Below, one piece after another: positions 1 through 12,170 of a stretch of DNA of 64,000 bases (position 1 is the stretch's first letter; every line of letters begins with the position of its first letter). The position numbers and the translations under genes were made by a program. The notes below the pieces were generated by a model. That model was not told the DNA's origin, made no database searches, and saw only the letters and a list, made by a program, of their open reading frames with translations. The stretch is from Turritopsis dohrnii (taxonomy: Eukaryota; Cnidaria; Hydrozoa; Anthoathecata; Oceaniidae), in NCBI GenBank assembly GCA_027922465.2, contig BQMF02000140.1, positions 496,001 through 560,000 on the forward strand. Direction: 5' to 3'.

Positions 1-500
1 AGTGTTTGTTTTTTTGTTTTTTAATGGTCAAAATCTTCTTAATCGTGGTCATTTTTTCGTTAGACCATTGATAATTGACGATTAGTATAATAGCACGCAG
101 CGTGACGTCAGTTATTTTTATCTTATCACGGGGGAACCATTGCATTGCATCCCCAATCGAACGCGACGTTTTTGGGGAAATATCTCGAGAACCAATATGG
201 ATAACTGACGTTTTTTAGGGTCGGTGACACGGGTGACGGGGTGACGCAACATTTGGGCCTAAATTTTATTTGGTACTGCGGATATGACGTCATTAAAATT
301 TTGATCAACGATATCTCTGTAACGGTTGGTCGTAGCGAAACGATCCCATACACTTTTTTGATCAGTTTTTCGAGCTCTACAACATGGGAACACTTTTCAG
401 TCGCGATTTTGTGATTTAATTTTTGGTCATCTATTTTCGACACATCCTTTTCGAAATTATAGCCGTAAAAAACTTTTACGCGAGATATGTTTGTTTTTTT
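1..500. repeat. 551-bp satellite unit, outlying copy 1
   Basis: This is a copy of the unit tandemly repeated at 2,481-6,886, cut by the window edge. It keeps the landmark string around 189-205 (endings like CTGACGTTTTTTAGGGTC) and two TGACGTCA octamers (103-110 and 285-292). It ends with the GTAAAAAACTTTTAC palindrome that closes most units. Two open frames on the minus strand are shared with the other copies, but I regard them as incidental. The start of the unit may continue upstream of the window. Confidence 0.85.
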
Positions 501-2480
501 GTTTTTTTAATGGTCAAAATCTTCTTAATCGTGGTCATATAGCGGCAGTCCGGCCAGTGAAGAAACTCTTCCACTGCAATCCAACGATCATTTGTTTTGA
601 CACGTGATCGTCTTTTCGCCGTTTTCATTGGTTGCCGAAATCGGAAAAACTATAGCGACAATGTTCGTTGATAAGAAATCCATTTTCATTAATCCTTTGA
701 CGAACGAACAGGTCTGTACGAAGGTATTATTATAAAACGTTTATTGTTTAACTTTTTGCTTTTCTTTTGTTGTTTTTCTATTTTAGATTAATAAAAGAAC
801 GTAAGTAAATGTATTGACGTATTATTTATGTATGTATTATGTAAAATCATACTGAAATGTTTTTTATGTGGAAAACGAAAACGAACGAGTATACATCCAG
901 CACATGTTTCAACGTTTTACTTTGTTTTAGTTTTCGTTTACTTTGTTTTAGTTATCAGATATGGCTATACAGAAAAAAGTGCAGTGAAGAAATACAGAAA
1001 AAATCAATTTTCATTAATCGTTTGACGAACAAACAACAGGTCTGTATGTGAAGGTATTATTATAAAACGTTTATTGCTTAACTTTTACTGCTATTATTCT
1101 ATTTTAGATTAATAAAAGAACAGGTAAGTTATGTATGTATTTAAATGTTTGTTTACGTTTTAGTTATGGCTATACAGAAGAAAGTGCAGTGAAGAAATCC
1201 AGAAAAAAATGATGTTCCTTTACACAGTAACGAATGGTTTTCATTTTAATTTAGTTTTGAAAGATTAATTAATTGAGTTTTGAAAAGATATATGAGTCAA
1301 AATAATTCTATCATTTAGTATGTATCTTCGCTGGATGAAAACTGGATGCTGGATGAAAAGGAACGCGGAACGAACGAAATTTGTTTTGGTAACGCGCGCT
1401 GTAATTTATTTATTTACAAATCAATTAAAAATGGTTCTCATGGCTGTGGAAATGGGGGGAACGTCAACCATGTCTGCCTTTTATTAGATCTTCCTGTACA
1501 ATTTAAGATGCTTGGTACTTTGTCTATCTGCCTGTCTTCCAGCCAACTTTATGTCTTTTGTTTTTGTTTGCTTCAATATGGTTGCAATGAATGTGATTAT
1601 TTTAGCTGTTCTTCAACTGAAATATTTTCTTTTTTTATTAGGTCAGAAAAGAAAAAGTGTATATAACCATTAAAGAAATGAAGCACATGGTTAAATTATG
1701 AAGTTGAGAAGGTTCTGTACAATGAAACTGTCCTACAAAAAAGAAGCATTATTGGATGGATTTTTCTTCAGTTTATATTTTATCAAGTTTATGCATTATT
1801 TTGTGTTATGGTGGTAATCATTTACGTACTATGCCTGGTGTATAAATTTGGCATTATGTTTTTATTTGTTACTTTTTATCTTCTGGGTAAATTTGTGTTT
1901 TTAGTTATTGTTTTTAGGATATGCGTACTTGAATTTCTTTTTTGTTTTTTGTTTCTTTTTGTTATGTTTTTTATTTTCGGTATTACAATTGAAATATTAT
2001 TCTTTTAGGCAATAATAAAAAAGCATAAAGAAATGAAACTCATGGTTTTAATCATGATGTTGATGGTTTTGGGAAGAACAGACTAAATATATATAATTTC
2101 AAAATCCATTAATGATTACAGTCCAGAAGTAACTTTGGAACAAAAGAAAAAGTTGGAAGGTATCAATTTGTTTTGAATTAACATTTTGTAATGTTTGGTT
2201 TTGTATGTCTGGGTAAACAGTTCTGTGTTATATATTGACATTTTTTTACATTAAAGTTACTTCTCTTCTGCGTATAAATATATATTCTGATGTTGCTATT
2301 TGTTTCTGTTTTTAATGTTTTTAATGTTCTGAATGTAATAACAAATTAATGCCTGTAAAAAACTTTTACACAAGTGAAATTCTGCGACAGAACGCATACT
2401 GAACATGGGTGGCAAGCGACGCCGCCTTGGCGGCTAGTCTACTTATACTAATTCGCGTGCGTGTGTAACACATTTAACTT
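501..2480. repeat. Spacer module B, copy 1 (micro-exon-like blocks)
   Basis: This T-rich spacer separates 551-bp units and recurs at 6,887-8,850 and 9,591-12,170. Its right part (about 1,795-2,440) closely matches about 8,200-8,850 and 11,410-12,060. It contains short blocks bounded by good splice signals. For example, ATTAATAAAAGAAC at 787-800 is preceded by TTTTAG and followed by GTAAGT, and a second version lies at 1,108-1,123, also followed by GTAAGT. A block near 2,010-2,080 follows TTCTTTTAG and recurs in the other spacers. Long Phe-rich ORFs such as 1,808-2,008 are a product of T-richness. No protein gene is recognised. Confidence 0.65.
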
Positions 2481-5400
2481 AGAGAGTGTTGGTTTTTTCT
2501 CAAATTTACGGTCAAAATCTTCTTAATCGTGGTCATTTTTTCGTTAGACCATTGATAATATTGACGATTAGTATAATAGCACGCGGCGTGACGTCAGTTA
2601 TTTTTGTCGTATCACGGGGGAGCCATTGCATTGCATCCCCAATCGAACGCGGCGTTTTTGGGGAAATATCTCGAGAACCAATAGCGATAACTGACGTTTT
2701 TTAGGGTCGGCAACACGGGTGATGGGGTGACGCAACATTTGGGCCTAAATTTTATTTGGTACTGCGGATATGACGTCATCAAAACCTTTGATCGACGATA
2801 TCTCCGCAACGGTTGGTCGTAGCGAAACGATCCCATACATTTTTTTGCTCAGTTTTTCAAGCTCTACAACATGGGCACACTTTCCATTTCCAATTCGGTA
2901 ATTAAAATTTTCGTCACGGGGTACACACACGGGAACGCGTCGTATTTCTGCAGATTCCTTTCGAAATTAAAGTCGTAAAAAACTTTTACGCGAGATACTA
3001 GTCTTATTATAATAATCCGCGTTGTGCATCCCACTTTTATTTTAGAGAGTGATATATTTGTTTAATTTTTACGGTCATCGTCCTCTTATGTGCGCGTAAA
3101 ACCACGTAGAGGCGAGAGACACTTTTTCACGATCATTCCAAAAGCACGTGGCATCATTTGACGTCAGTTTTTTTTATGATCACGGGGAATCACTGCATTG
3201 CATCCCCAATCGAACGCGACGTTTTTGGGGAAATATCTCGAGAACCAATAGGGATAACTGACGTTTTTTAGGGTCCGCGATATGGGTGATGGAGTGACGC
3301 ATCATTTGGGCCTAAATTTTATTTGGTACTGCGGATATGACGTCATCAAAATCTTTGATCGAGGATATCTCTGCAATGGTTGGTCGTAGCGAAACGATCC
3401 CATACACTTTTTTGATCCGTTTTTCGAGCTCTACAACATGGGTACACTTTTGAGTTGCGATTCCATGATTTATTTTTTCGTCACGGGGTACGTACACGGG
3501 AATGGTGGATTTGACCTAATGTTTTCGAAGTTAAGTTCGGTAAAAAGGTTTTACCCGGGATACTAGTCTATATATACTAATCCGCGTTGTGCATCCCACT
3601 TTTATTTTAGAGAGTGTTTGTTTTTTTGTTTTTTAATGGTCAAAATCTTCTTAATCGTGGTCATATAGCGGCAGTTCGACCACGCAAGACACATTCACGA
3701 TTAGTATAATAGCACGGGGCATTTGACGTCAGATCTTTTTATGATCACGGGGAACCATTGCATTGCATCCCCAATCGAACGCGACGTTTTTGGGGAAATA
3801 TCTCGAGAACCAATAGGGATAACTGACGTTTTTTAGGGTCGGTGCCACGGGTGATGGAGTGACGCAACATTTGGACCTAAATTTTATTTGGTACTGCGGA
3901 TATGACGTCATTAAAATCTTTGATCGACGATATCTCTGCAACGGTTGATCGTAGCGAAACGATCCCATACACTTTTTTGATCAGTTTTTCAAGCTCTACA
4001 ACATGGAAACACTTTCCAGTCCCGATTTCGTAATTGAAATTTTCGTCACGGGGTTTTTGCACATCCATTTGGAAATTAAAGCCGTAAAAAGCTTTTACGC
4101 GAGATACTAGTCTACTTATACTAATTCACGTGTGTGCATCCCACTTTTATTTTAGACAGTGGTGTGTTTTTTTCAAATTTACGGTCAAAATCTTCTTAAT
4201 CGTGGTCATTTTTTCGTTAGACCATTGATAATTGACGATTAGTATAATAGCACGCGGCGTGACGTCAGTTTTTTTTACCTTATCACGGGGGATTCATTGC
4301 ATTGCATCCCCAATCGAACGCGACGTTTTTGGGGAAATATGTCGAGAACCAATAGGGATAACTGACGTTTTTTAGGGTTGGTGGCACGGGTGATGCGGTG
4401 ACGCAACGTTTGGGCCTAAATTTTATTTGGTACTGTGGCTATGACGTCATCACAATCTTTGATCGATGATATCTCTTTAACTGTTTGTCGTAGCGAAACA
4501 ATCCCATACATTTTTTTGATCAGTTTTTCGAGCTCTACGACATGGGTACACTTTTAAGTCACGAATCTGTAATTAAAATTTTCGTCACGGGGTACACACA
4601 CATGAGAACGCAGGATTTGACACATTGTTTTCGCTGTTAAACCCGTAAAAAACTTTTACGCTGGATACTAGTCTATATATACTAATCCGCGTTGTGCATC
4701 CCACTTTTATTTTAGAGAGTGTTGTGTTTTTTCTAAATTTACGGTCAAAATCTTCTTAATCGTGGTCATTTTTTCGTTAGACCATTGACAATTGACGATT
4801 AGTATAATAGCACGCGGCGTGACGTCAGTTATTTTTATCTTATCTTATTGCATTGCATCCCCAATCGAACGCGACGTTTTTGGGGAAATATCTCGAGAAC
4901 CAATAGGAATAACTGACGTTTTTGAGGGTCGGCGATACGGGTGACGGGGTGACGCAACACTTGGGCCTAAATTTTATTTGGTGCTGCGGATATGACGTCA
5001 TTAAAATCTTTGATCGGCGATATCTCCGTAACGGTTGGTCGTAGCGAAACGATCCCATACATTTTTTTGATCAGTTTTTCAAGCTCTACAGCTTGGGTAC
5101 ACTTTCCTTTTCCAATTCCGTAATTAAAATTTTCGTCACGGGGTACACACACGGGAACGCGTCGTATCTCTGCAGATTCTTTTCTAAATTAAAGTCGTAA
5201 AAATTTTTTTCCGCAATCGTGCATCCCACTTTTATTTTAGAGAGTGTTGTGTTTTTTCTAAATTTACGGTCAAAATCTTCTTAATCGTGGTCATTTTTTC
5301 GTTAGACCATTGATAATTGACGATTAGTATAATAGCACGCGGCGTGACGTCAGTTATTATTATCTTATCACGGGGGAACCATTGCATTGCATCCCCAATC

Positions 5401-6886
5401 GAACGCGACGTTTTTGGGGAAATATCTCGAGAACCAATAGGGATAACTGACGTTTTATAGGGTCGGCGATACGGGTGATGGGGTGACGCAACATTTGGGC
5501 CTAAATTTTATTTGGTACTGCGGATATGACGTCATTGAAATCTTTGATCAACGATATCTCTGCAACGGTTGATCGTAGCGAAACGATCCCATACACTTTT
5601 TTGATCAGCTTTTCGAGCTCTACCACATGGGAACACTTTCCAGTCACGATTTTGTGATTTAATTTTTCGTCACCTATTTTCGACACATCCTTTTCGAAAT
5701 TAAAGCCGTAAAAAACTTTTACGCGAGATACTAGTCTATATATACTAATTCGCGTTGTGCATCCCACTTTTATTTTAGAGAGTGTTTGTTTTTTTGTTTT
5801 TTAATGGTCAAAATCTTCTTAATCGTGGTCATATAGCGGCAGTTCGACCACGCAAGACACATTCACGATTAGTATAATAGCACGGGGCATTTGACGTCAG
5901 ATCTTTTTATGATCACGGGGAACCATTGCATTGCATCCCCAATCGAACGCGACGTTTTTGGGGAAATATCTCGAGAACCAATAGGGATAACTGACGTTTT
6001 TTAGGGTCGGTGCCACGGGTGATGGAGTGACGCAACATTTGGACCTAAATTTTATTTGGTACTGCGGATATGACGTCATTAAAATCTTTGATCGACGATA
6101 TCTCTGCAACGGTTGATCGTAGCGAAACGATCCCATACACTTTTTTGATCAGTTTTTCAAGCTCTACAACATGGAAACACTTTCCAGTCCCGATTTCGTA
6201 ATTGAAATTTTCGTCACGGGGTTTTTGCACATCCATTTGGAAATTAAAGCCGTAAAAAGCTTTTACGCGAGATACTAGTCTTATTATAATAATCCGCGCT
6301 GTGCATACCACTTTTATTTTAGAGAGTGATATATTTGTTTAATTTTTACGGTCATCGTCCTCTTATGTGCGCGTAAAACCACGTTGAGGCGAGAGACACT
6401 TTTTTCACGATCATTCCAAAAGCACGTGGCATCATTTGACGTCAGTTTTTTTATGATCACGGGAAATCATTGCATTGCATACCCAATCGAACGCAACGTT
6501 TTTGGGGAAATATCTCGAGAACCAATAGGGATAACTGACGTTTTTTAGGGTTCGCGATACGGGCGATGTGGTGACGCAACATTTGGGCCTAAATTTTATT
6601 TGGTACTGCGGATATGACGTCATCAAAATCTTCGATTGATGATATCTCTCCAACGGTTGGTCTTAGCGAAATGATCCCATACATTTTTTTGATCAGTTTT
6701 TCAAGCTCTACAACATGGATACATTTTCCAGTCCCGATTCCGTTATTGAAATTTTCGTCACAGGGTACGTACACGGGAATGGTGGATTTGACCTAATGTT
6801 TTCGAAGTTAAGTTCGGTAAAAAGTTTTTACCCGGGATACTAGTCTTATTATACTAATTCGCGATTGTGTGTCACACTTTTATTTT
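2481..6886. repeat. Tandem array of eight ~551-bp satellite units
   Basis: Head-to-tail units begin with AGAGAGTG at about 2,481, 3,044, 3,609, 4,154 (as AGACAGTG), 4,714, 5,239, 5,777 and 6,321, with the next module at 6,887. Spacings run from about 525 to 566 bp. The units share a GC-richer core (TTTGGGGAAATATCTCGAGA), two TGACGTCA sites, and usually a closing palindrome GTAAAAAACTTTTAC followed by GATACTAGTCT. Minus-strand frames of 61-88 codons recur in most copies in two overlapping frames. Differences between copies are scattered without an obvious coding bias, so I treat this as satellite DNA. The units at about 3,609 and 5,777 are nearly identical to each other over several hundred bases, which suggests recent gene conversion or block duplication. 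Confidence 0.9.
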
Positions 6887-8850
6887 AGAGAGTGATATAT
6901 TTGTTTTTTTTTCACGGTCAAATCCTTCTTATTTTTTCCCTTTTCGTCGTAAAGCCACGCGGAGGCGATAGACACTTTTTTTGATTTTCCGCGATTAGTA
7001 TATGCTCCTCCGTTTTGTTATTTTTGGTTTGCGCAGTGGAAATCAGCCGAAAAACGTCTTTGGAGGAGTGCGAGCAATGCAATGTTAATCGTTCGAAATT
7101 TGTCAACGATCATTTCGTGAGCAAGAAACTTCGCGAAGAAGACGTGTTTCTTTTTGTATACGAATATTTTAATTTAAATTTGATTGTTTTAGGTAGTTTC
7201 TGCGAAAAAACGTATTGTGAAGATTGAACTAACAAGTGTGGAAGCAAATCGACGAAAGAACTGAAAAAAATTTAAGTTTCGGGATCGTTTTCTTTTCGGG
7301 TTTATCAAGTAGAGTACATTATTGTTTACAGTGCAGAATGTACAAGAATCTTTTACTTATTTACTAACTTTACTTATTATAATACCTTTCCTTTTTTGTT
7401 TCTAGAACTTAAAAACGGATGCCTGCAGAAAGATCTTTACTCAGGTAAAATGCTTTTGTTTTTTTATCGTTTTCGTTGAGCTACCACTTCGTAGAGATTT
7501 AATTAAGAAGTGGACATAAATATACGAAAAACTGATTGTTTTCTTCGTTAGCATATCAGTACAGAAAGACGAAAAAGAAAGAAAAACTTTACGGGGCGAA
7601 TAACTTGGATGTGGTGGAGCATCGTTGTTATTGTTAACAACAGCATGCTTAGCAAAGGTGATGTTACTTATTATTATTCTGTATTATTATATTGTTCTGT
7701 TATTTACAAAAACAAAAATGGTTCCAGAGTTGTGACCATGAGGCAAGCGTAAGCTGTTGCTGTTGAAAGGCTCTTTGGCTGTAGCTACATCATACATGAT
7801 CTTTATAGATTTTATTCATTTAAGCGTATTTTTACTTTTTAAATGTGATTATAGTGTCTTCTTCTGCATGGTTTATTCATTTAGATTTGTTTCTTTTTCA
7901 CAAGAAAGAAAGTAAAAACAAATAAACGTCATTTAGGAAAGTATCATCTTTATATTATGAGTTTGGGAATACTTGGGTATTTAGTTTGATCATGTTCTTC
8001 TTCGTCATCCAGCTAATAATTATTCACTGTTTTTTCATGTGTAATGTATCTCTGTCTGACTTTCCGACTATTATCAGCATCATAATTTGAATTTGTTTTT
8101 GATAATGCTCCCAGTGGATGTATATACCTGTATTTGTTTATGCGACATTCTAATTCATGGAATTTTTCTTATTTTTTTATTTTTTCATGTTAATGCATTA
8201 TTTTGTGTTATGGTAATCGTTTACGTACTATGCCTGGGTAATTAACTTTGGCATTATGATTTTATTTATTTGTGACTTCTGGGGTGTAAATTTTTGTTCT
8301 TAGTTATTGTTTTTAGGATAAATGCGTACTTGAATTTAATTTTTTTTTTCTTTTTTTTTGTTGTTGTTTATTTCAATATTCTTATAGCATGATTAGGTTT
8401 TCGGTATTACAATTGAAATATTATGCTTTTAGGTAATAATAAAAAAAGCATAAAGAAATGAAACTCATGGTTTTAATCATGACGTTGATGGTTTTGGGAA
8501 GAACAGACTAAATATCATTTCAAAAATTCATTAATGGTTGCAGTCCAGTAGTAACTTTGGAACAAAAGAAAAAGTTGGAAGGTATCAATTTGTTTTGAAT
8601 TAACATTTTGTAATGTTTGGTTTCGTATGTCTGGGTAAACAGTTCTGTGTTATATATTGCCATTTTTTTTTTACATTAAAGTTACTTTTCTTCTGCGTAT
8701 AAATATATTATTCTGAGCCATGTTGCTATTTGTTTCTGTTTTTAATCTTCTGAATGTAAGAAATGAATTAAAACATTAATGCCTGTAGAAACTTTTACAC
8801 GAGTTAAATTTCGCAACACAACGCATACTGAACATGGGTGGCGAGCAACA
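6887..8850. repeat. Spacer module B, copy 2
   Basis: The left part (6,887-7,190) is almost identical to 9,591-9,895, and the right part (8,200-8,850) matches the other spacers. A block at about 7,030-7,190 begins after TTGCGCAG and is open on the plus strand (7,015-7,227), with a protein-like composition including Glu-Glu-Cys-Glu-Gln-Cys. It is followed by TTTTAG, so it could be an exon of a repeated transcript. It matches no family I know. The 3' part repeats the TTTTAG-bounded block containing CATGGTTTTAATCATGA. Confidence 0.65.
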
Positions 8851-9590
8851 CCGCCTGGGATGTTTTTGAGTTGCGATTCTATGATTTATTTTTTCGTCAC
8901 GGGGTACGTACACGGGAATGGTGGATTTGACCTAATGTTTTCGAAGTTAAGTTCGGTAAAAAGTTTTTACCCGGGATACTAGTCTACTTATACTAATCCG
9001 CAATCGTGCATACCACTTTTATTTTAGAGAGTGTTTTGTTTTTGTTTTTTTAATGGTCAAAATCTTCTTAATCGTGGTCATTTTTTCGTTAGACCATTGA
9101 TAATTGACGATTAGTATAATTAGCACGCGGCGTGACGTCAGGTTCATTTTAGCATATCACGGGGAATCCTTGCATTGCATCCCCAATCGAACGCGACGTT
9201 TTTGGGGAAATATCTCGAGAACCAATAGGGATAACTGACGTTTTATAGGGTCTGCGATACGGGTGATGGGGTGACGCATCATTTGGGCCTAAATTTTATT
9301 TGGTACTGCGGATATGACGTCATCGAAATCTTTGATCAGCGATATCTCTCTAAGGGTTGGTCGTAGCGAAACGATCCCATACATTTTTTTGATCAGTTTT
9401 TCGAGCTCTACAACATGGTTATATTTCCGGTTTCCAATTCCTAAATTAAAATTTTCATCACGGGGATTGTTCACGGGAAAGGCGATTTTGACCCATCCTT
9501 TTCGAAGTTAAGTTCGGTAAAAAGTTTTTACCCGGGATACTAGTCTTATTATACTAATTCGCGATTGTGTGTCACACTTTTATTTTAGAG
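8851..9590. repeat. 551-bp satellite unit, outlying copy between spacers
   Basis: A tail fragment of a unit (8,851-9,025) is followed by one complete unit that begins with AGAGAGTG at about 9,026. Both TGACGTCA sites are present (about 9,136 and 9,316). The unit ends with the same GATACTAGTCT motif and then enters spacer module B, exactly as the main array does at 6,887. This repeats the higher-order order of unit(s) then spacer. Confidence 0.85.
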
Positions 9591-12170
9591 AGTGACATAT
9601 TTGGTTTTTTTTCACGGTCAAATCCTTCTTATTTTTTCCCTTTTTGTCGTAAAACCACGCAGCGGCGACAGACACTTTTTTTGATTTTCCGCGATTAGTA
9701 TATGCTCCTCCGTTTTGTTATTTTTGGTTTGCGCAGTGGAAATCAGCCGAAAAACGTCTTTGGAGGAGTGCGAGCAATGCAATGTTAATCGTTCGAAATT
9801 TGTCAACGATCATTTCGTGAGCAAGAAACTTCGCGAAGAAGACGTGTTTCTTTTTGTATACGAATATTTTAATTTAAATTTGATTGTTTTAGGCAGCAAA
9901 TCGACGAAAGAACTGACGAAGAAACACAGGTATTGTTATTATTATAAAACGTTTTATCATCGTGTTTATTGCTAAAGAACACGGGTTAGTTGTTTGTTTA
10001 CAATGAAAAATCATATTTAGATATACAGAAGAAGTGCAGTGAAGTTTTTAAAAATTAGCTGCAGAAAGATCGAACGAACAAAAGGTATTATTATAAAACT
10101 GTTATTTTTGATTAATAGAAGAACAAGTTAGTATTTAAATGTATTTAAATGTTTGTTTACGTTTTAGTTATCAATTTATTGTTAAACTTTTATTGTTATT
10201 GTATTTTAGATTTTATTTTAGATTAATAAAAGAACAGGTATAACCACATGCTTAGGTGAGTTTTTAAACAGATGTTGTTTTTTATATATAGGTTTTTTCA
10301 GAGGAAAACGAAACGAAGAAGTCTATTTTTATTTTACGAGCTGTTTACGTATTTCTTTTTATAGTTATCAAATAGTTATGGGAGTGCAGCAGTAGAGTAG
10401 TGTAGATGAAGTTGAAGTTGTTTAAAAATGGCTGCAGAAAGGATGCTGTTTATTTACATTGGTGAAGAAAATGGTTTTACTTCTTTTCGGAGAGAAATTG
10501 TTTGGAAAAGATATAAAGTAATATACGTAAGTACATGAGTCAAACGGATTTAGTAAATACAGCGTTAAAAGAGAGTAAAAACAGAGTTAAAACGATCAAA
10601 TCATTAAGATGCATGTCCCTCGAGCAGTTAATGATTTGTTTTGGTAACGAAGTTGCTGTTCCTTATTTTATTTAATTCAAAATGGCTCCACAGTTATGAA
10701 GTTACGAAGAAAGCATTTTTATGACTTTCACTGTATAAAAATGGTAGTGGAATTGCAGTAGTAAGCAAGGAGAAAGTGTATGTTTACAATAGGAAAGTAT
10801 CCTGGAAAGTAAATCGAGTGTTATTAATTTGTTTACAGGTATGAAATATAGAAAGTAAAGAGTTTAGAAGTTGATAATGGCTACTACAGATCATGATCAA
10901 TATTGTTTACTAACATGATTATGATGATGTGAATTGGTATTGAGAGGTAAAGTTAAAATAGTATCTATTTAGTTAAACACAGTTAGTATTAGTGGATACA
11001 TAAAGGATAAGAGGAATGTTTACTGTTGTGTTTTGAATTTTCCAGCAGAGAGGAGCTTTGAACCGGAAATAAAAAATGGCTCCACGAATGTTTTCATATG
11101 TTAAAAATTTTTCAGCTATACTAATTCTGTCATTACGTTTGTGTTTTTAATTATTATTTTTAAGGTTAATACATTTTCAAAGTTTCTTTTACTTTGTTTT
11201 GTTTTTCTTTAGATTTCGTCATAGCATGATTAGGTTTTTTGTATATGTTTTTTTAATGTTTTGATCTGTTAAAATAGAAATGAAGCACATGATGGGTTAT
11301 AATGTCGAGAGGGTTACTTAAGATTTACTTACTTAATGACTGTGCAATGAAACTATCTTACAAAAAATAAGTGTTGTTGGCTGTATTTTTCTTAAGTTTA
11401 TATTTTATCCCGTTTATGCATATTTTGTGTTATGGTAATCGTTTACGTACTATGCCTAGGTATATAACTTTGAATTTATGATTTTATTTGTGACTTTTTA
11501 TCTTTTGTGTAAATTTTTCTTCTTAGTTATTGTTTTTAGGATAAATACGTACTTGAATTTCCTTTTTTTTTTTTGTTTCTTTTTTTTTTTTTTTCAGTAT
11601 TACAATTGAAACATTATTCTTTTAGGCAATAATAAAAAAAGCATGAAGAAATGAAACTCATGGTTTTAATCATGATGTTGATGGTTTTGGGAAGAACTAA
11701 CTATATCATTTCAAAAATTCATTAATGGTTGCAGTCCAGAAGTAACTTTTGAACAAAAGAAAAAGTTGGAAGGTATCATTTTTGTAATGTTATTCAATGT
11801 TTGGCTTTGTATGTCTTAGTAAACAGTTCTGTGTTATATATTGCATATTTTTACATTAAAGTTACTTCTCTTCTGCGTATGAATATATATTCTGAGCCAT
11901 GTTGCTATTTGTTTCTGTTTTAAATTTTCTGAATGTAAGAAATGAATTAAAAAATTAATGCCTGAAAAGAAACTTTTCCAAGAGTTAAATTCTGCGACAC
12001 AACGCATACTGAACATGGGTGGCGAGCGACGCCTCCTGGGATGTTTTTGAGTTGCGATTCTATGATTTATTTTTTCGTCACAGGGTACGTACACGGGAAT
12101 GGTGGATTTGACCTAATGTTTTCGAAGTTAAGTTCGGTAAAAAGTTTTTACCCGGGATACTAGTCTATAT
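9591..12170. repeat. Spacer module B, copy 3 (longest)
   Basis: The module starts as a near-duplicate of 6,887-7,190, then diverges into an extra ~1.5 kb (9,900-11,400) with many short direct repeats. A third micro-exon-like block lies at 10,222-10,237, preceded by TTTTAG and followed by GTATAA. It then rejoins the common 3' part at about 11,410-12,060. A satellite-unit tail ending in GATACTAGTCT closes it at about 12,165. No gene is recognised. Confidence 0.6.

Larger units (their letters stand above)
103..9323. promoter_or_regulatory. Twenty CRE/ATF octamers TGACGTCA, two per 551-bp unit
   Basis: Each of the ten unit copies carries two perfect palindromic TGACGTCA sites about 170-185 bp apart. 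Examples are 103 and 285, about 3,725 and 3,903, and about 9,136 and 9,316. The octamer is the classic binding site of CREB/ATF bZIP factors. All 20 are intact even where neighbouring bases vary between copies. Whether they bind anything is inference; no adjacent promoter was identified. The range given spans first to last site. Confidence 0.6.

Noticed and set aside
1808..2008. Phe/Leu-rich 66-aa ORF as a membrane protein
   Set aside because: It lies in T-rich spacer DNA, is not kept open in the sister spacers, and has no start context or homologue I know.
126..9474. Recurrent 61-105 codon minus-strand ORFs in each 551-bp unit as a protein family
   Set aside because: They occur in two overlapping frames of the same satellite, have no family motifs, and differ between copies without an obvious coding bias. 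They follow from the repeat being open by chance.
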